A stretch of DNA of 64,000 nt from Mesotaenium endlicherianum. Taxonomy: Eukaryota; Streptophyta; Zygnematophyceae; Zygnematales; Mesotaeniaceae. Below the pieces are notes generated by a model. That model was not told the DNA's origin and made no database searches. It saw only the letters and a program-made list of their open reading frames with translations. Positions 31,560 to 43,807 of the stretch are shown here, piece after piece; positions within the stretch are counted from its first letter, which is position 1, and each line of letters opens with the position of its first letter. The position numbers and the translations under genes are program-made. The DNA lies in NCBI GenBank assembly GCA_009602735.1, contig WELA01010851.1, forward strand, positions 40,992 through 104,991, given 5' to 3'.

Positions 31560-34500
31560 CTACCAAAAGGACCAATGATGCGCCTTCTTGTGAGGGACAG
31601 CAACAGTAGCTTCAGCTGTTTGCTTCCTAACCTCTGCCTTCCGGTTTACAACCTTAACCTGCACTTTGAGAGCATCCAGTTCTTTTATTTGAGCATCCAT
31701 GTCTTTTATCTGGGCCCCAAGGGTAGGCGAAAAGGCCACATGGGACGCAGTTGCGACAGCTGCACATTTCACCAAAGGACGTAAGATTGAAGTGTAAGAT
31801 TGGCCAATGTTAATCCCTAGTGCATGCCATAATGACCTATTCCCGAGTATAACAGGGTGGTGCAAACTACTGCTCAATCAGCCAGTTATTGTACACTTGT
31901 GGATACCTTAAGCAACACTTTCCACACTCCATAATCTCAACTTTTAATGCGTGATTGGGCCACAAACTCTCTCCTCGCGAAGTGGCCCCCCATCGAGGAC
32001 AAGCAAAAACGTAAAAACGAAGCGACGGCATCAATTGACGTCCGAACACAGCACAAAAGGCCAGGCAAACCAAAGCCTCGCTTGGCTGCCACGGACAAAT
32101 GACTAAGCGTGAAAATGAGAAAGACGAGAGCACGACTCTCCTTGTCCAGCCCAACCCTAGTCCCACTAACAACTACCAACCAACCACGCCCAGCCCCTGC
32201 GGCACCCCTCACATTCTTCTCTCCAAACAAAAGAATCCTGTGCCAAAACTTCCATACCCGCTTATTTACACGCCCCACTTCAGGTTAGGCGAGGCGAAGC
32301 CATGGCTGGCCGCCCAATATGTTTAACCAGATTATGAGAGAAAAGGACTTAGGCGTCCTCCGCCCATATAAGGTGCCAGCCAGTCAAACCTCTCAAATAT
32401 TCTATCTTGGAACAAACAATGAACAATTGTAACCCCGCCATCAAGTAGATAGCCAACACTTAGTACGGCAGAGCTATGTTATATTATTACGGAGGGAGCG
32501 AAAGTTTGCGCCCACAATGTCTTTGTGAGAGAGGTTTTTCCTGAAAGATGCAAACTAGAGCTGTACTCAATGAAGGTGTGGGACTCAATGAAGTTGCCTA
32601 GCGCAACTTCAGCCCACTTTAAGCACGTCACTCCACAACAACATATACTCTTGCATACTTAGTCATCGCTGTCCCATTCAACAGAAAGGCTTCCACCAGT
32701 TTGCTAGTATGGTCTTTGCCAGAGCATTATGCATACTTCATTACGTCACAGACAAGTGCATCCTTTATCAGGAAGACCCTGCCGCAGGTACATTCTAATG
32801 AGGCAATTGTTTGTGTGACAAATTCAACACCTTGCCATGTGCAGCAGCGAAGCATATAAGATGCAGAAAGGGATAGTACCTGTAGTGCCAGCGCCAAACG
32901 CAAAGAGAGGCGCCAACACCGGCAATGCAGCACCGCCTGACAGTATTGTGAGCGCAGACGCAGCGGCACCAACAGTGAAGCCTGCCACAGATGTGGCCGC
33001 CAGCCATGCCCTCGCTGTCTTCACCTGCCATCACCCCACTAGATTAGGCCCCCTCAGTACTTGGTGTCATCTGACTAGTCTCCTTCTGTACACCTGGGCT
33101 CAACTCTAACAAAATGAAATTGGTGCAAGGCGCCTACATACCCGCAATTTCTGCAGCTGCTTACACCGATCGTTGACAAGAGAGATAAATGACTGGCACT
33201 TATCAATGATCTCCTCCAGCTTGCGTATTATCGTCTCTGTCAGCACATCACACACACTCAGCTCAGTTAAGCAGTTTGCTCATCAGTAATGTACATGGTG
33301 CATGCAAGTAATATTCAAGCAGAATACACCTAGCACCCCGATTCAGGTACTGTAAGTAGCTGCCTTGAGAAACATGTGCTTTCCATTGTCATGAAGTGCA
33401 ACAATATATGACTTGCAAAGCGATGACACATGATGCAAGCAAGGTGGCATGCATGTCAAGTACACACGAAGGCAAGGGAAAGCACCTGCAGCCTCATCCC
33501 CATATGCAAATTTAGTGATGAGTGAGCACAGATCCATGATTTCATCATAGTGGTCTGCTATGTCATCCATTGCGTTCAAGCCCTCCCTCCGAAACTCGGC
33601 CTGCAGCGACAAGACATCAAACTGGTAACCAACAAAAAGTGCAAGCCCACCAGGCCACTGCAGGTGCATCTCATATGTGGGGTGCATACAAAAGTCACAG
33701 ACAGGAGCCCATAAACCAATAACTACTCCTGCACTTTTACGATGACATAACGTGACCCTGTCACAGAACTGCTTGATAGAAACTGCACAGACAAGACATT
33801 ACACACCCCCCACTTGCAACCTACGGATGGATGGCAGCTGCACATGATTGCTAGCATCAGTTACCAGCTCATCTTTAAGAGCATTGAAGTCGTCCACTGT
33901 TGACACGAGTGTCTCCACCACAAGTGTCACGGGAATTTGTCCGGTCTTCAACATGTCCAGGTGTCTGTAGAGAGAGCCCGTTGACTTGCCAGCTCTCTCC
34001 ATCAATTCATTCAGCTTCGTCACATCCTTAAATTTTGGAACATCTTCTTTGACCTTCACATCAAGTTTCTCCCTCTTTTCTTCCTTCTGCTCTTTGGCGT
34101 GTAATTTCTTGCCTGCAAACAATGAGAGGTCTGACGTACAAAAGTTGGTCCATAAGCCTGGACCTCATACTAGGAAGTTGTGCATGGCAGGTACTAGAAG
34201 CACACAACAGCTTCTATAAAACAAAAAGCTAAGAAGGAGCTCTGGCACAGGACATATGCCACACACCGTACAGTAGCACAAGACTCGTACGGTTGATGTT
34301 ATGAACACCTGCAGAAGCAAAGTCTTACCTGGTTGATTCATGGAGTCGTATGTAAGCTGAGCCAACGCTAAGCGACCATCTGCCGACACAGGTTGATAGC
34401 CCCATTGTATTAAATTGCCCACAGTGAACATGTCAGCTTAAGGACTAGATAACATCTACGTTTATGCAAAGAGGCAGCTGAGCCACAACACAGAGGGACC

Positions 34501-35135
34501 CTATGTACAGCTGATAGCATGCTATGTACTTAGCTTGGCCAAATTGCTGTCAACAGGAAAGCTTAACCCGCTTTGCCTTCTGGCATTGGTTCTCAAACTT
34601 CAGGCAAACTTAAAGGCAACACCAGGTATCCACAGGGCTGGTGGCAGCAGATAGACATAGGTACTGGCCAAAATTTATATGTCCTTTCGTGTAATCTCCC
34701 ATCAGTCCTGCCTAGAAGTCACTTCCCAATGACTTCAGCCGTACTGTAACACAGCAGTTCTAATGAGGAAAACTATTGCCCCATTGGAAATGAAGACGAC
34801 CATGAGCTGCCTTTCCAGCTCACGGGATATTAAGGCGGCCCGAATCTTTCTACAAAGTCTTGACAGGCGAGTGAGCCCTTGCGAAAACAGAGATAAATAC
34901 GTACATCCTATTTCAAGCAAAGTACTGTAAATATCACGCACGCACACTCTCGGGTGAATAAACGACCTGCCTGAGGAGCTGCCTCCTCTCCTTGCAGACC
35001 ATGCTGTAAAATATCCATAAGATGCTGCCCTTTTGAATGTAGCTCATTGCCTGATGAGAGACCAACTGAATTATCTCCAAGGCCTTCTGGTATAGAATCC
35101 GGTTCTGTCCCCTTTGAAGGCATCGTCACTGTCAT
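31560..35135 (-). CDS. Multi-exon gene for unknown coiled-coil/membrane protein
   Basis: Minus-strand exons that join in phase: 35135 (or ATG at 35123)-34967, 34436-34329, 34112 to about 33811/33821, 33600-33486, 33236-33142, 33024-32880, probably about 32831-32795, and 31759-31560 (stop at 31560-31562). The N-terminal half is hydrophilic and helical, with a Lys/Glu-rich segment (KEQKEEKREKLDVKVKEDV) and further helices (FRREGLNAMDDIADHYDEI, TIIRKLEEIIDKCQSFISL). The exon 33024-32880 encodes one or two glycine/alanine-rich hydrophobic segments (SVAGFTVGAAASALTILSGG, then ALPVLAPLFAFGAG), likely a membrane hairpin. The C terminus is a short coiled coil (QIKDMDAQIKELDALKVQVK) ending HHWSFW. The layout, helical arms around a hydrophobic hairpin, recalls At14a/UPF0496-type plant proteins, but I cannot assign a family. 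The small seventh exon is the weakest part. Confidence 0.55.
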
Positions 35136-35863
35136 TTGAATTCACCAGCTTGAGTAATCTGAATATGTATGGGCCGCAAAAGCCTGTGTACAGTAAGTAG
35201 GCAAGATAAAACAAGCCTAACTCGAGACACTTTATCCCGGTTTTACAGTCCCTGAACAGATTGATCCCAAAATTGCTCTCAAATTCTGCTCATAAATATT
35301 GCTTGATTCGTGTAGCAAGGCATGGCAAGACATGACAACATCATTTGGTGCACACGGTTTCACAAATATATCTGCCAGATGCTGTTATAAGGGCACATGC
35401 CTCTCACAACGTGTCAAGCAAGTGACTTCCGCGAGATAGCAACAGTTAGCAATGACCGCGATGCTTTTTTGTCTAATGACCACTAACGACGATGTCATGT
35501 CGTACGGATGAAAGCAGGACCAACACACAAGAAAGCCAGCCACTGCCAGCCACCGTCCATCGTAACACTACCCACAAAGAATCTTTTTTTCCGAGCAAAA
35601 TGAAAGGAAATTACTGGAAAATACCCTCTTACTTCGAAAGTAGTTGCTTCACGACTGAAGTTCATTGTCGATCGGGCACGCGCGGCGGGAGTCGCGGCAA
35701 GTCAAAGTACGGCAGGAGACCTTTTCACCACAGAGGACCAAATCAGATGAACCTGACAAAGTTGACCCAAGTTGGACTAAGAGTTATGATTGGCTAATGT
35801 ACATATTTACCATCGATTTGCTTCGTTATACCAAATTCATGTCAGGCTGCTATCCGTTTGACG
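35136..35863. other. Intergenic, probable 5' flank of the minus-strand gene
   Basis: No coding or repeat structure was recognised. It ends at the target site (AAGCC, 35864-35868) of the family-C retrotransposon. Confidence 0.4.
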
Positions 35864-35868
35864 AAGCC

Positions 35869-36613
35869 TGAAAGGGGCAAAGTGCCCTAGTGGAAGCGTA
35901 GTGACTCACGAGGAAAGGAACTAGTTGCCATCATACTAGAGAGTGTTGCGGCATATCACTAACAAAACTTAGGAAAATTACTCAACATTTTGAGTAGCAG
36001 GAAACTGCTCACAAATGATGTAGGATGAAAGGCCTTGTCATTACAAACCCGTAGAAATTTACAGAAGTGAAAAACTGATCAGAAACAAAGAAGTTATGCC
36101 TATTTATAATTTTCTGCCTAAGTTCTACTCCCTAGGAGGAAGCTACGGATTTTCCTAAGTGTTCGTCAAATCGTCCCTTCCAGAATATTCGTGAGTAAGC
36201 CAGATCAGTCTAATCTGACGTGTCGGGCCGAATTGACGTCCATATACATGCATCGACATTTCTAGAATATTCTATCTTAGACGCGCTAGGCTAAACCGAA
36301 ACTTCTAGGTAAATCGACCTAGTCGGCACTCCGCGTCAGCCGAACTTACGTGAAGGTTCGAGTTCATTCTAACGGGCCAGATCGCTCGACGCTGTCGGTC
36401 AATCCGACGGTCGCGCTCACCGCGAATTAAGGACAGTCGTCAACCGACCTCAAAACTAATTAAACTTCGGAAATCCATAACTCTCTCAATACTTGACCAA
36501 ATTCGATGAACTTTATATCAAAATGACCACAAAAATGCACTCTACACTACTATACAATCAAAACATACTTTCATGAAACTCAAAAATGCACTTTATAAAC
36601 CTATGACCTTACA
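35869..36613 (-). repeat. Family-C 3' LTR (745 bp)
   Basis: On the element strand it runs from TGTAAGGTCATAGG to CCCCTTTCA. It nearly matches 41269-42012. The pol stop codon (TAG at 36603-36601) lies inside the LTR, so the last codons of pol are LTR-encoded. Confidence 0.95.
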
Positions 36614-39600
36614 TCATCCCCCTCCTCAAGATGCGACGTCCTCGACGCATTCTGCAGATAACGTCTCAACTTACTCTTACAATGAGTCAAGTTGGCCTCT
36701 GGCTCCCAAGTGTTGTCGTCCGCATGGTAGCCTTTCCACTTGACCAGATACTCTTGGACAAATCGTTGACCTCGCTTGACTCGTCGATCGCCGACAATCG
36801 CCTCCACTTCATACTCCAATACATCATCGATCTCGACCGGTGGTGGCGGTGTAGGTAGTCGTCCTGGATGTCCTTCATTCGGGTCAACGTATGGCCGCAG
36901 ACAACTGACATGGAACACATCATGGATACGCCAGCCTGAAGGAAGTTCCAACTTGTAGGCCACTGGATTCACCTGCTTGAGCACTACAAAGGGACCTGTA
37001 AACCGTGCCCGCAGTTTCCTCTTGCCTGTGAAAGGTAGGTTCTCTGTGGACAAGAGTACTTTGTCGCCCACATGGAATGTCACTTCCCTCCTGTGCTTGT
37101 TAGCATGCTTGACCTGCTCTTCCTGTGCCTTCCGAATACACGTCTTCGCCATATCCCAAGTCTTGGCCATCTGCTCCATAAAAGCTTGTGTAGTAGGAAC
37201 CTGAGTCTCCTTGGCCTTCTCCAACAAGATGTTCCCTGGATGATATACTTCTCTCCCATAAACCATAGCGAATGGTGACTGCTTGGTCGATCCCTGCATG
37301 CTGTTGTTGTAGGCAAACTCCAATCCTGGCAGCTTCTTGTCCCACTCTGAAGGGTCCTCCATAGTGAAACTCCTGAGCACCTCTTGCAGAGTTCTGTTGA
37401 GCCTCTCACTCTGCCCGTCTGTCTGAGGGTGATAGGAAGTGCTCATACTCAGCTTGGTCCCCATCAAAGTAAACAATGACCGCCAAAAGTTGCTAGTAAA
37501 CCTTGGATCCCGATCTGAAACAATCACCTTCGGCAACCCATGTAGCCTGAAAATATGATCAAAGAATAGCCGTGCCACATCTGCTGCCGTAGAAGTCTCC
37601 TTCATGGGAATGAAGTGAGCCATCTTGCTGAGTCTGTCAGACACAACCCATACTGCATCGTGCCCTTGACCACTGACTGGTAACGATGTGATGAAGTCCA
37701 TAGCAATCTGCTCCCAAGGATACTCTGGAATAGGCAGGGGCTGCAATGTACCTCCCTTCTTTTGATTTGGTGTCTTGTTTCTCTGGCACGCATCGCAACT
37801 CCTGATCCACTCCTCGATGTCCTTGTCCATATTTCTCCAGTAGTATTCCCGCTTCAGCACGCTTGCCGTCTTCTCGCTTCCAAAGTGTCCAGCATATAAG
37901 CAGTCATGATGCTCCGTAAGTAGTAAGTCTCGTAGCTCCTTGATGTCAGGTACCACCACTCTCTTGGAATCACCATAATACCATATGCCGTCCTTCTTCT
38001 GCATACTCGAGTTGAACTCAGCTGCTCCACCATCAGCAAACTCTGGGTCCTCCTCATAACCTCTTTGAAGCTTCTCCTTGAAGTCCATATTCTCCTTGAT
38101 GACTGAGACAGCTGCAAGGTCACACCTCCTGGATAAAGCGTCTGCAGGGTTGATCTTCCCAGGTAAGTACTCAATCTTGTGGTCGAACTGTTGCAGAAAC
38201 TCCATCCACCTTGCCTGTCTTGGTGTCAACGTTGGCTGCGTCATAAACTTCTCCAAGCTCTTGTGGTCGGTCTTGATGAACACCTTCCGGCCGTCCACAT
38301 AACATCGCCAAATCCTCAAAGCCTGGATAATAGCCAACATCTCCCGCTCGTGTGCTGCATAGTTTTGCTCAGCAGGACTCAACTTCCTGCTCTCATATGC
38401 CACAGGCTGCAATCCTTTGCCCTGGTCCTGGAGAAGAATGGCTCCCACTGCGAAATTTGATGCGTCCGTGATGATGGTGAAAGGAAGCTCTGGACTTGCA
38501 ATTGCCAACACAGGTGCCTGTGTCAACAGCTCCTTAATCTTCTCAAAGGCTTGCTGCTCCTTGTCACCCCATAGCCACTTCTCCTGCTTCTTCAACATGT
38601 CCGTGAGCGGTGCACACACCTTGGCAAATCCTTCAATGAAACGTCGATAATAATTCGCCATGCCGAGGAAACTCCTGAGTTGATGAATATCAGCAGGTAC
38701 CGGCCAATCTCTGACTGCTTGCACCTTCTTCTGCTCCACCTTGACTCCTTCAGCTCCCACTATGTGTCCAAGAAACTCGACCTCCTTGAGACAGAAGTCG
38801 CACTTGCTCATCTTCCCATACAGCTTCTGATCTCTCAAGACCTCCAACACCTTCCTCAGATGCTCCACATGCTCTTCCAAGGTCTTCGAATAGATCAGGA
38901 TGTCGTCCAAAAATACCACCACAAACTGGTCCAAGTAGGGTCTGAAGATACTATTCATGAGTCCCATGAATGTAGCAGGTGCATTAGTCAATCCAAAAGG
39001 CATGACTGTGAACTCGAACAAACCATAGCGAGTTCTGAAAGCAGTCTTCTGAACGTCTCCTTCCGCAATCCGTACCTGGTGATAGCCACTCCTCAAATCG
39101 ATCTTCGAGAAATACTTCGCCCCGACAAGCCTGTCAATCAACTCGTCCACTCGTGGAAGTGGGTACCTGTTCTTGATGGTGACCTTGTTGAGTGCCCGGT
39201 AGTCGACACACATCCTCATAGTCCCATCCTTCTTCTTCACAAATAAGACTGGCGCTGCAAATGGAGACTCGCTGGGTCGGATGAATCCCTTCTCCAATAA
39301 CTCCGTCAGTTGCTTCTTTAACTCATCCAACTCCGCAAACGATTGTCGATAGGCGGGTCTCACTGGTGGCTTGCTCCCTGGTTCCAACTCAATCTTGTGC
39401 TCCATAGCTCTCTGTGGAGGTAATCCTGCAGGTAGCTCCTCAGGAAATACGCACTTGAACTCCTCCAACAGCGCCTTAATTTGGGCAGGCATCTCAGCAG
39501 GCTTCTTCTCTTGAGCAGTTGGGCTCTGCTCCTTCTGAGCAAGGGGATCAGACACCACTACTTGCTCCTCCGGCGATGTACATTCGCCCAGGCTGTTAGG

Positions 39601-40284
39601 ATTCACGCTTGCTCCATCTGATGACCTGGCCAGGGCCACCGAAACAAGGTACATCTCCTTCACCTGATTCGCCCTGCATAGCTTCTTAACTTGCAGGCTC
39701 GACAGAAGACAGTTACTTGTGGTCGTATCTACCTCCACCTGTTTCGCTGTCTCCATTCGACCATCACGCCCTTGGACTTTCACTTGTCCTGTGCTCCAGT
39801 GCACTTGAGGGTTGGCTTTCCTTAGCCATGGTCGGCCCAATATCACCTCATGGTGACCCAACTCTGCCTGCTCCATAACTTCCTTACTCCGGTGCCCCGC
39901 TACTTCCACGTGAATAGCTTCCGTAGGTGCACCACACTTGAGTCTCTGCCCATTTGCCAAAATTGCCTCCTTAGGCTCATAATGCTTCTGCACAGGGACT
40001 CGCCACTCTTTCACCAGCTTCTTGTGCACAAAGTTTGCACTTGCGCCACTGTCGACCATACACTTCGCATTGTTGCCGTCGACCACTCCTTCCACGATGA
40101 TAGGCTTGTCAACGTCTCGTCCTTTGCTTCTCGGCAGGCTCCTGGGGATAACCTCCTTGTGAGTTCTCGTCTTCACGCCAGTAGACACCCCAGAACGACT
40201 TACTGGCGTCCTCCTTTTTCCTGCTGTTGAGGTTGCTTCGCCTTCACATGACAGTCTCGAGCCAGATGTCCAAGCTTGCCGCAA
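36601..40284 (-). CDS. Family-C Pol polyprotein: protease, RT, RNase H, integrase, chromodomain
   Basis: 1227 residues in one uninterrupted frame. Protease: active site DSG at residues 78-80 ([12 protein letters not shown]). RT: residues about 325-500, with VDYRALNK and the catalytic box FLDD at 458-461. RNase H: from about 600, with catalytic Asp in TDAS (608). Integrase: HHCC zinc finger (His794, His801, Cys831, Cys834), then triad Asp864, Asp925, Glu961 with 35 residues between the last two, then a GPF module near 1098. Chromodomain: 1158-1212 with [18 protein letters not shown]. It makes and integrates the cDNA copy. The frame is -1 relative to gag and overlaps it by 85 nt, implying programmed -1 frameshifting (or an internal start). 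Nothing looks broken. Confidence 0.96.
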   Translation of the reverse strand: MRQAWTSGSRLSCEGEATSTAGKRRTPVSRSGVSTGVKTRTHKEVIPRSLPRSKGRDVDKPIIVEGVVDGNNAKCMVDSGASANFVHKKLVKEWRVPVQKHYEPKEAILANGQRLKCGAPTEAIHVEVAGHRSKEVMEQAELGHHEVILGRPWLRKANPQVHWSTGQVKVQGRDGRMETAKQVEVDTTTSNCLLSSLQVKKLCRANQVKEMYLVSVALARSSDGASVNPNSLGECTSPEEQVVVSDPLAQKEQSPTAQEKKPAEMPAQIKALLEEFKCVFPEELPAGLPPQRAMEHKIELEPGSKPPVRPAYRQSFAELDELKKQLTELLEKGFIRPSESPFAAPVLFVKKKDGTMRMCVDYRALNKVTIKNRYPLPRVDELIDRLVGAKYFSKIDLRSGYHQVRIAEGDVQKTAFRTRYGLFEFTVMPFGLTNAPATFMGLMNSIFRPYLDQFVVVFLDDILIYSKTLEEHVEHLRKVLEVLRDQKLYGKMSKCDFCLKEVEFLGHIVGAEGVKVEQKKVQAVRDWPVPADIHQLRSFLGMANYYRRFIEGFAKVCAPLTDMLKKQEKWLWGDKEQQAFEKIKELLTQAPVLAIASPELPFTIITDASNFAVGAILLQDQGKGLQPVAYESRKLSPAEQNYAAHEREMLAIIQALRIWRCYVDGRKVFIKTDHKSLEKFMTQPTLTPRQARWMEFLQQFDHKIEYLPGKINPADALSRRCDLAAVSVIKENMDFKEKLQRGYEEDPEFADGGAAEFNSSMQKKDGIWYYGDSKRVVVPDIKELRDLLLTEHHDCLYAGHFGSEKTASVLKREYYWRNMDKDIEEWIRSCDACQRNKTPNQKKGGTLQPLPIPEYPWEQIAMDFITSLPVSGQGHDAVWVVSDRLSKMAHFIPMKETSTAADVARLFFDHIFRLHGLPKVIVSDRDPRFTSNFWRSLFTLMGTKLSMSTSYHPQTDGQSERLNRTLQEVLRSFTMEDPSEWDKKLPGLEFAYNNSMQGSTKQSPFAMVYGREVYHPGNILLEKAKETQVPTTQAFMEQMAKTWDMAKTCIRKAQEEQVKHANKHRREVTFHVGDKVLLSTENLPFTGKRKLRARFTGPFVVLKQVNPVAYKLELPSGWRIHDVFHVSCLRPYVDPNEGHPGRLPTPPPPVEIDDVLEYEVEAIVGDRRVKRGQRFVQEYLVKWKGYHADDNTWEPEANLTHCKSKLRRYLQNASRTSHLEEGDDVRS
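36614..36630 (-). other. Family-C polypurine tract
   Basis: On the minus strand GAGGAGGGGGATGA lies immediately before the 3' LTR start TGTAAGG. It is inside the pol coding sequence. Confidence 0.85.
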
Positions 40285-41231
40285 CTATAGCACGGTCCTC
40301 TCGGCTTGAAATTCTGCTGCCTGCGCTGGTACTGCACAAGTCCCAACTCCATGGGTACTGGACCTTGAACACTCGTGCTTGGCGCTTGAGATCCAAAGTG
40401 TCGATATCCTCCAAAGTTGTGGCTGCCCCACTGCCTCTGACTATACTCCACAGCGTCGACCCTTGTTGCCAATGCCATCATTTCTCCAAGACTGGTAGGG
40501 TCCTTGAGCGCCACTTCCTTGGCCACAGTTGGCTTGAGTCCCCTCTTGAACTTGTCCATCATCTCCGACTCGTGCATGGATGGACATTGAAGCACCAGCT
40601 CGTTGAAGCGCGATACATACTCCTGAACGCTTCCTCGTTGACGAAGGCGCACCAATAGATCTCGAGCGGTAGCCTCGGGTGCAATAGGTTGAAATTGCCT
40701 CTTCAAGCCTTCAAATAGCTGATCAACAGTAGCAGGAACTCCAGACAGCTGCTCTTCTCGTTCATACCAAGCTCCAGCACTCTTCTGCAGCAAAGTTATG
40801 ACAAAGGCGACTTGCCTGTCGGGCGTGAGCGCAGAATACTCCATAAACTTCTTCACTCCAAAAATCCATTGATGAACAGGCGGCGATCCACGCTCTCCAG
40901 TATAAACTTCAGGCTTAGGTGCACGCACTCCTGATGCGGGTGGAATAACTGGTTGCACCACTGGGTTAACATGAATCGGTGGTACAACAGGTGCAGGTGC
41001 CGAACTCGTCGAAGCGGCGTTCCCCATAACAACTCGCACCATTCTCTCCACCTCCGCGCGCATATTTTGTTGAAACTGGGTGTAGACTTCTCCTCCAATT
41101 GCATTTGCCATTTGCCTTAGCATCGCCTGCATCTCTTGTTGCTCTCTGGTCATTGTTGGTGCTGCCTGCTGCCCCGCGCGCTCAACATGCTCGACATGTT
41201 CGCCTCCTCCAGCTGCCGGCTGCGACTCCAT
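40200..41231 (-). CDS. Family-C Gag with CCHC zinc knuckle
   Basis: 343 residues. The N terminus is Gln/Met-rich and helical. The Ty3-type capsid core lies at about residues 100-260, with [44 protein letters not shown] and the [20 protein letters not shown] block. The nucleocapsid end carries one zinc knuckle, [14 protein letters not shown] (CX2CX4HX4C), near residue 312, followed by Lys/Gln. Gag assembles the particle and binds the RNA. It starts 20 nt inside the PBS on the element strand. The last codons overlap pol, and an A-run (GGAAAAAGG on the element strand, 40213-40221) just before the gag stop is a candidate slip site. The frame is intact. Confidence 0.95.
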   Translation of the reverse strand: MESQPAAGGGEHVEHVERAGQQAAPTMTREQQEMQAMLRQMANAIGGEVYTQFQQNMRAEVERMVRVVMGNAASTSSAPAPVVPPIHVNPVVQPVIPPASGVRAPKPEVYTGERGSPPVHQWIFGVKKFMEYSALTPDRQVAFVITLLQKSAGAWYEREEQLSGVPATVDQLFEGLKRQFQPIAPEATARDLLVRLRQRGSVQEYVSRFNELVLQCPSMHESEMMDKFKRGLKPTVAKEVALKDPTSLGEMMALATRVDAVEYSQRQWGSHNFGGYRHFGSQAPSTSVQGPVPMELGLVQYQRRQQNFKPRGPCYSCGKLGHLARDCHVKAKQPQQQEKGGRQ

Positions 41232-41250
41232 AATATAATATGCAAACTAG

Positions 41251-41266
41251 CCCTGCTCCGATACCA
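41251..41266 (-). other. Family-C primer-binding site
   Basis: On the element strand TGGTATCGGAGCAGGG lies two nucleotides after the 5' LTR. It is of the initiator tRNA-Met-type TGGTATC series. Confidence 0.88.
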
Positions 41267-41268
41267 GA

Positions 41269-42012
41269 TGAAAGGGGCAGAGTGCCCTAGTGGAAGCGTA
41301 GTGACTCACGAGGAAAGGAACTAGTTGCCATCATACTAGAGAGTGCAGCGGCATATCACTAACAAAACTTAGGAAAATTACTCAACATTTTGAGTAGCAA
41401 GAAACTGCTCACAAATGATGTAGGATGAAAGGCCTTGTCATTACAAACCCGTAGAAATTTACAGAAGTGAAAACTGATAAGAAACAAAGAAGTTATGCCT
41501 ATTTATAATTTTCTGCCTAAGTGCTCCTCCCTAGGAGGAAGCTACGGATTTTCCTAAGTGTTCGTCAAATCGTCCCTTCCAGAATATTCGTGAGTAAGCC
41601 AGATCAGTCTAATCTGACGTGTCGGGCCGAATTGACGTCCACATACATGCATCGACATTACTAGAATATTCTATCTTAGACGCGCTAGGCTAAACCGAAA
41701 CTTCTAGGTAAATCGACCTAGTCGGCACTCCGCGTCAGCCGAACTTACGTGAAGGTTCGAGTTCATTCTAACGGGCCAGATCGCTCGACGCTGTCGGTCA
41801 ATCCGACGGTCGCGCTCACCGCGAATTAAGGACAGTCGTCAACCGACCTCAAAACTAATTAAACTTCGGAAATCCATAACTCTCTCAATACTTGACCAAA
41901 TTCGATGAACTTTATATCAAAATGACCACAAAAATGCACTCTACACTACTATACAATCAAAACATACTTTCATGATACTCAAAAATGCACTTCATAAACC
42001 TATGACCTTACA
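41269..42012 (-). repeat. Family-C 5' LTR (744 bp)
   Basis: Near-identical partner of 35869-36613, with TG...CA ends on the element strand. Differences seen include GGCAAAG/GGCAGAG, TGTTGCGG/TGCAGCGG and CATGAAAC/CATGATAC. Confidence 0.95.
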
Positions 42013-42017
42013 AAGCC

Positions 42018-42557
42018 GCACGCGCAGCGCAAGTCACGACCGCCCAGGTACGAATAGTCAGCATTGACTCACCGACCAAAAGTCTGACTTCAATACAGTA
42101 AGCAGTAAAGTCAAATTCTAAGTCACTCGAAAAAGTGGCCGCGACAGGTCAAACTAACACTGAGCAATGAGTAGGGCTTGACAGACAAGTCAGCTGGGAA
42201 GCTAATTTCGTCGAGACCAAAGAAGGTCTATGTCGGCAGACGCCAGTACGGCAACCCTGACTTGATAGCCAACCTGGCAATGCCACGTCAGGGAAGCCGT
42301 GAGGATGTGTGTGCCATATCAACTAGGACCCTTGTGCGACAGCCACAACGTAGGCGTTCACCTCGAGCGTCACAAGCCGCAGGCCACATAGGCGTGATTG
42401 CCGACTGAGAAGCCAAGCAGTCCCGGGCGACAGTCACGAAGCATGTATGCATACTAAGTCACGATTACTAAGTTAGGTTGTGGGCAACAACGCAAGAACG
42501 GCATGCAAGCCAAACGCTGTGATTAAGCATTGGCATTCTCGAGAGAAGATGGCATAT
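42018..42557. other. Flanking sequence, nothing recognised
   Basis: About 540 bp between the family-C element and a long family-A-like LTR. No gene or repeat that I can support. Confidence 0.4.
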
Positions 42558-43807
42558 TGAAATGAATCTTGCTTCTTCAAGATAAATATATTTCATTTAA
42601 ATATATAGAATCAGAGATAAGTGGAAGCGTATAAAATCAGGGAGCGATCTTCGCCCTTAGAAGAATTTCGTTTACTCATCTATAGCCCTTGACTCACTTA
42701 CCGTAGTGTGCCATAGTTGCACACTAACACAAGGCACAAGAAAGCGGCGAGCTTGAGGACTAGAGCTTATCCATTAGAAACTCATGGCCTCTTGCCTACC
42801 AGGCATACAAGCATGTATAAGCACATACACAACACCAGAGGAATGAACAGCAAAGGCGCTCTCAATCAGATGACCATAAAGTAGCTAAAACACATCCCAC
42901 TGACTTAAGTGCAAAACCAAGGAATCTGTCCGCTATGTGACCCCGAAATGTCAGAGGGTATAACTCTGTCAATACTACTCCAAATTGAGCAAACTTAACG
43001 GAAACAAACGCATCTTGACAAGACCTTTTCGATAAGTCCTAGTTCGCTCCATTTGAAGCACAGACAAAGACGCCATGTTAATTTACGTGAAAGCTGGTCA
43101 TAATAATGAACCCAAAAGTGCATACATGACTTGCAAGTAGAAAATCCGACTCTAAAGTCTATTGTCCAGAATGCGGGACCACAAGATCCCAGCCTGCTAT
43201 GTACCTAGTGACCACCTGGTTGACGACGGCGCAAGGTGCGCCGTTTTGTGGAAAACCCGCTAAGTTGGGACCCACGGATCTAGGTATAATGACCATATTA
43301 ATTGGTCGGTTGGCTGAAGTCCTAACTGTTCAGTTGACTGACGGCTCCGCCTACCTAGGAGTTAACCACACTGGTAGGACATCGGTTTACCGAATCTCAG
43401 TCGACCTCTCGACTTTCAGTATACTACGGTCACATGTGCCAATCTGCAAATAATAATATAAATGAATATATCTATCCTCAGCGTACTGAAGCTAAGTATA
43501 CTGACTAACATCAAGCGAGCTTACTATATGTCAACCTACTGATATTATATCCTATATTTAACTGATATATAAATCTCAACAAACTATACTATGATACAAA
43601 AGTCATACTGCTGACCTTTTCAACAAAGTCAGCAAACTACACTATAATACAAAAGTCATCCTGGTGACCTTTTTGACAAAGTAGGTAAACTCGCATTATA
43701 TTGACATAAATTCATTCAGATGAACTCGCACATGTGAGTATATTGACATAATACTTATTTAGTGTTGTATTTATACATGCAATTAAATAATGAACTGATT
43801 CATTACA
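42558..43807 (-). repeat. Long family-A-related LTR, probably solo
   Basis: The ends match family A in reverse orientation: TGAAATGAAT at 42558 and ACTGATTCATTACA ending at 43807. An internal block at about 43310-43400 (CCGCCTACCTAGGAGTTAACCACACTGGTAGGAC) matches the family-A LTR block at 12154-12190. The total is about 1250 bp versus 720, so it is a related but longer subfamily. Flanks are CATAT and CATGC, not a clean duplication. No pol or gag lies next to it in the matching orientation. Confidence 0.62.

Larger units (their letters stand above)
35864..42017 (-). mobile_element. Complete family-C Ty3/gypsy chromovirus with target duplication
   Basis: A structurally complete element: 5' LTR 42012-41269, PBS 41266-41251, gag 41231-40200, pol 40284-36601, PPT about 36628-36615 and 3' LTR 36613-35869. 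It is flanked by the 5-bp duplication AAGCC (35864-35868 and 42013-42017). All coding domains are open and the catalytic residues are present, so it is a candidate autonomous element. The two LTRs differ at roughly a dozen positions in 745 by eye. A second copy begins at 63914. The intact target sequence before insertion would have read TTTGACGAAGCCGCACG. Confidence 0.95.

Noticed and set aside
38680-39246. 188-codon plus-strand frame and other plus-strand frames over 36600-41100
   Set aside because: Antisense shadows of the intact family-C gag and pol.
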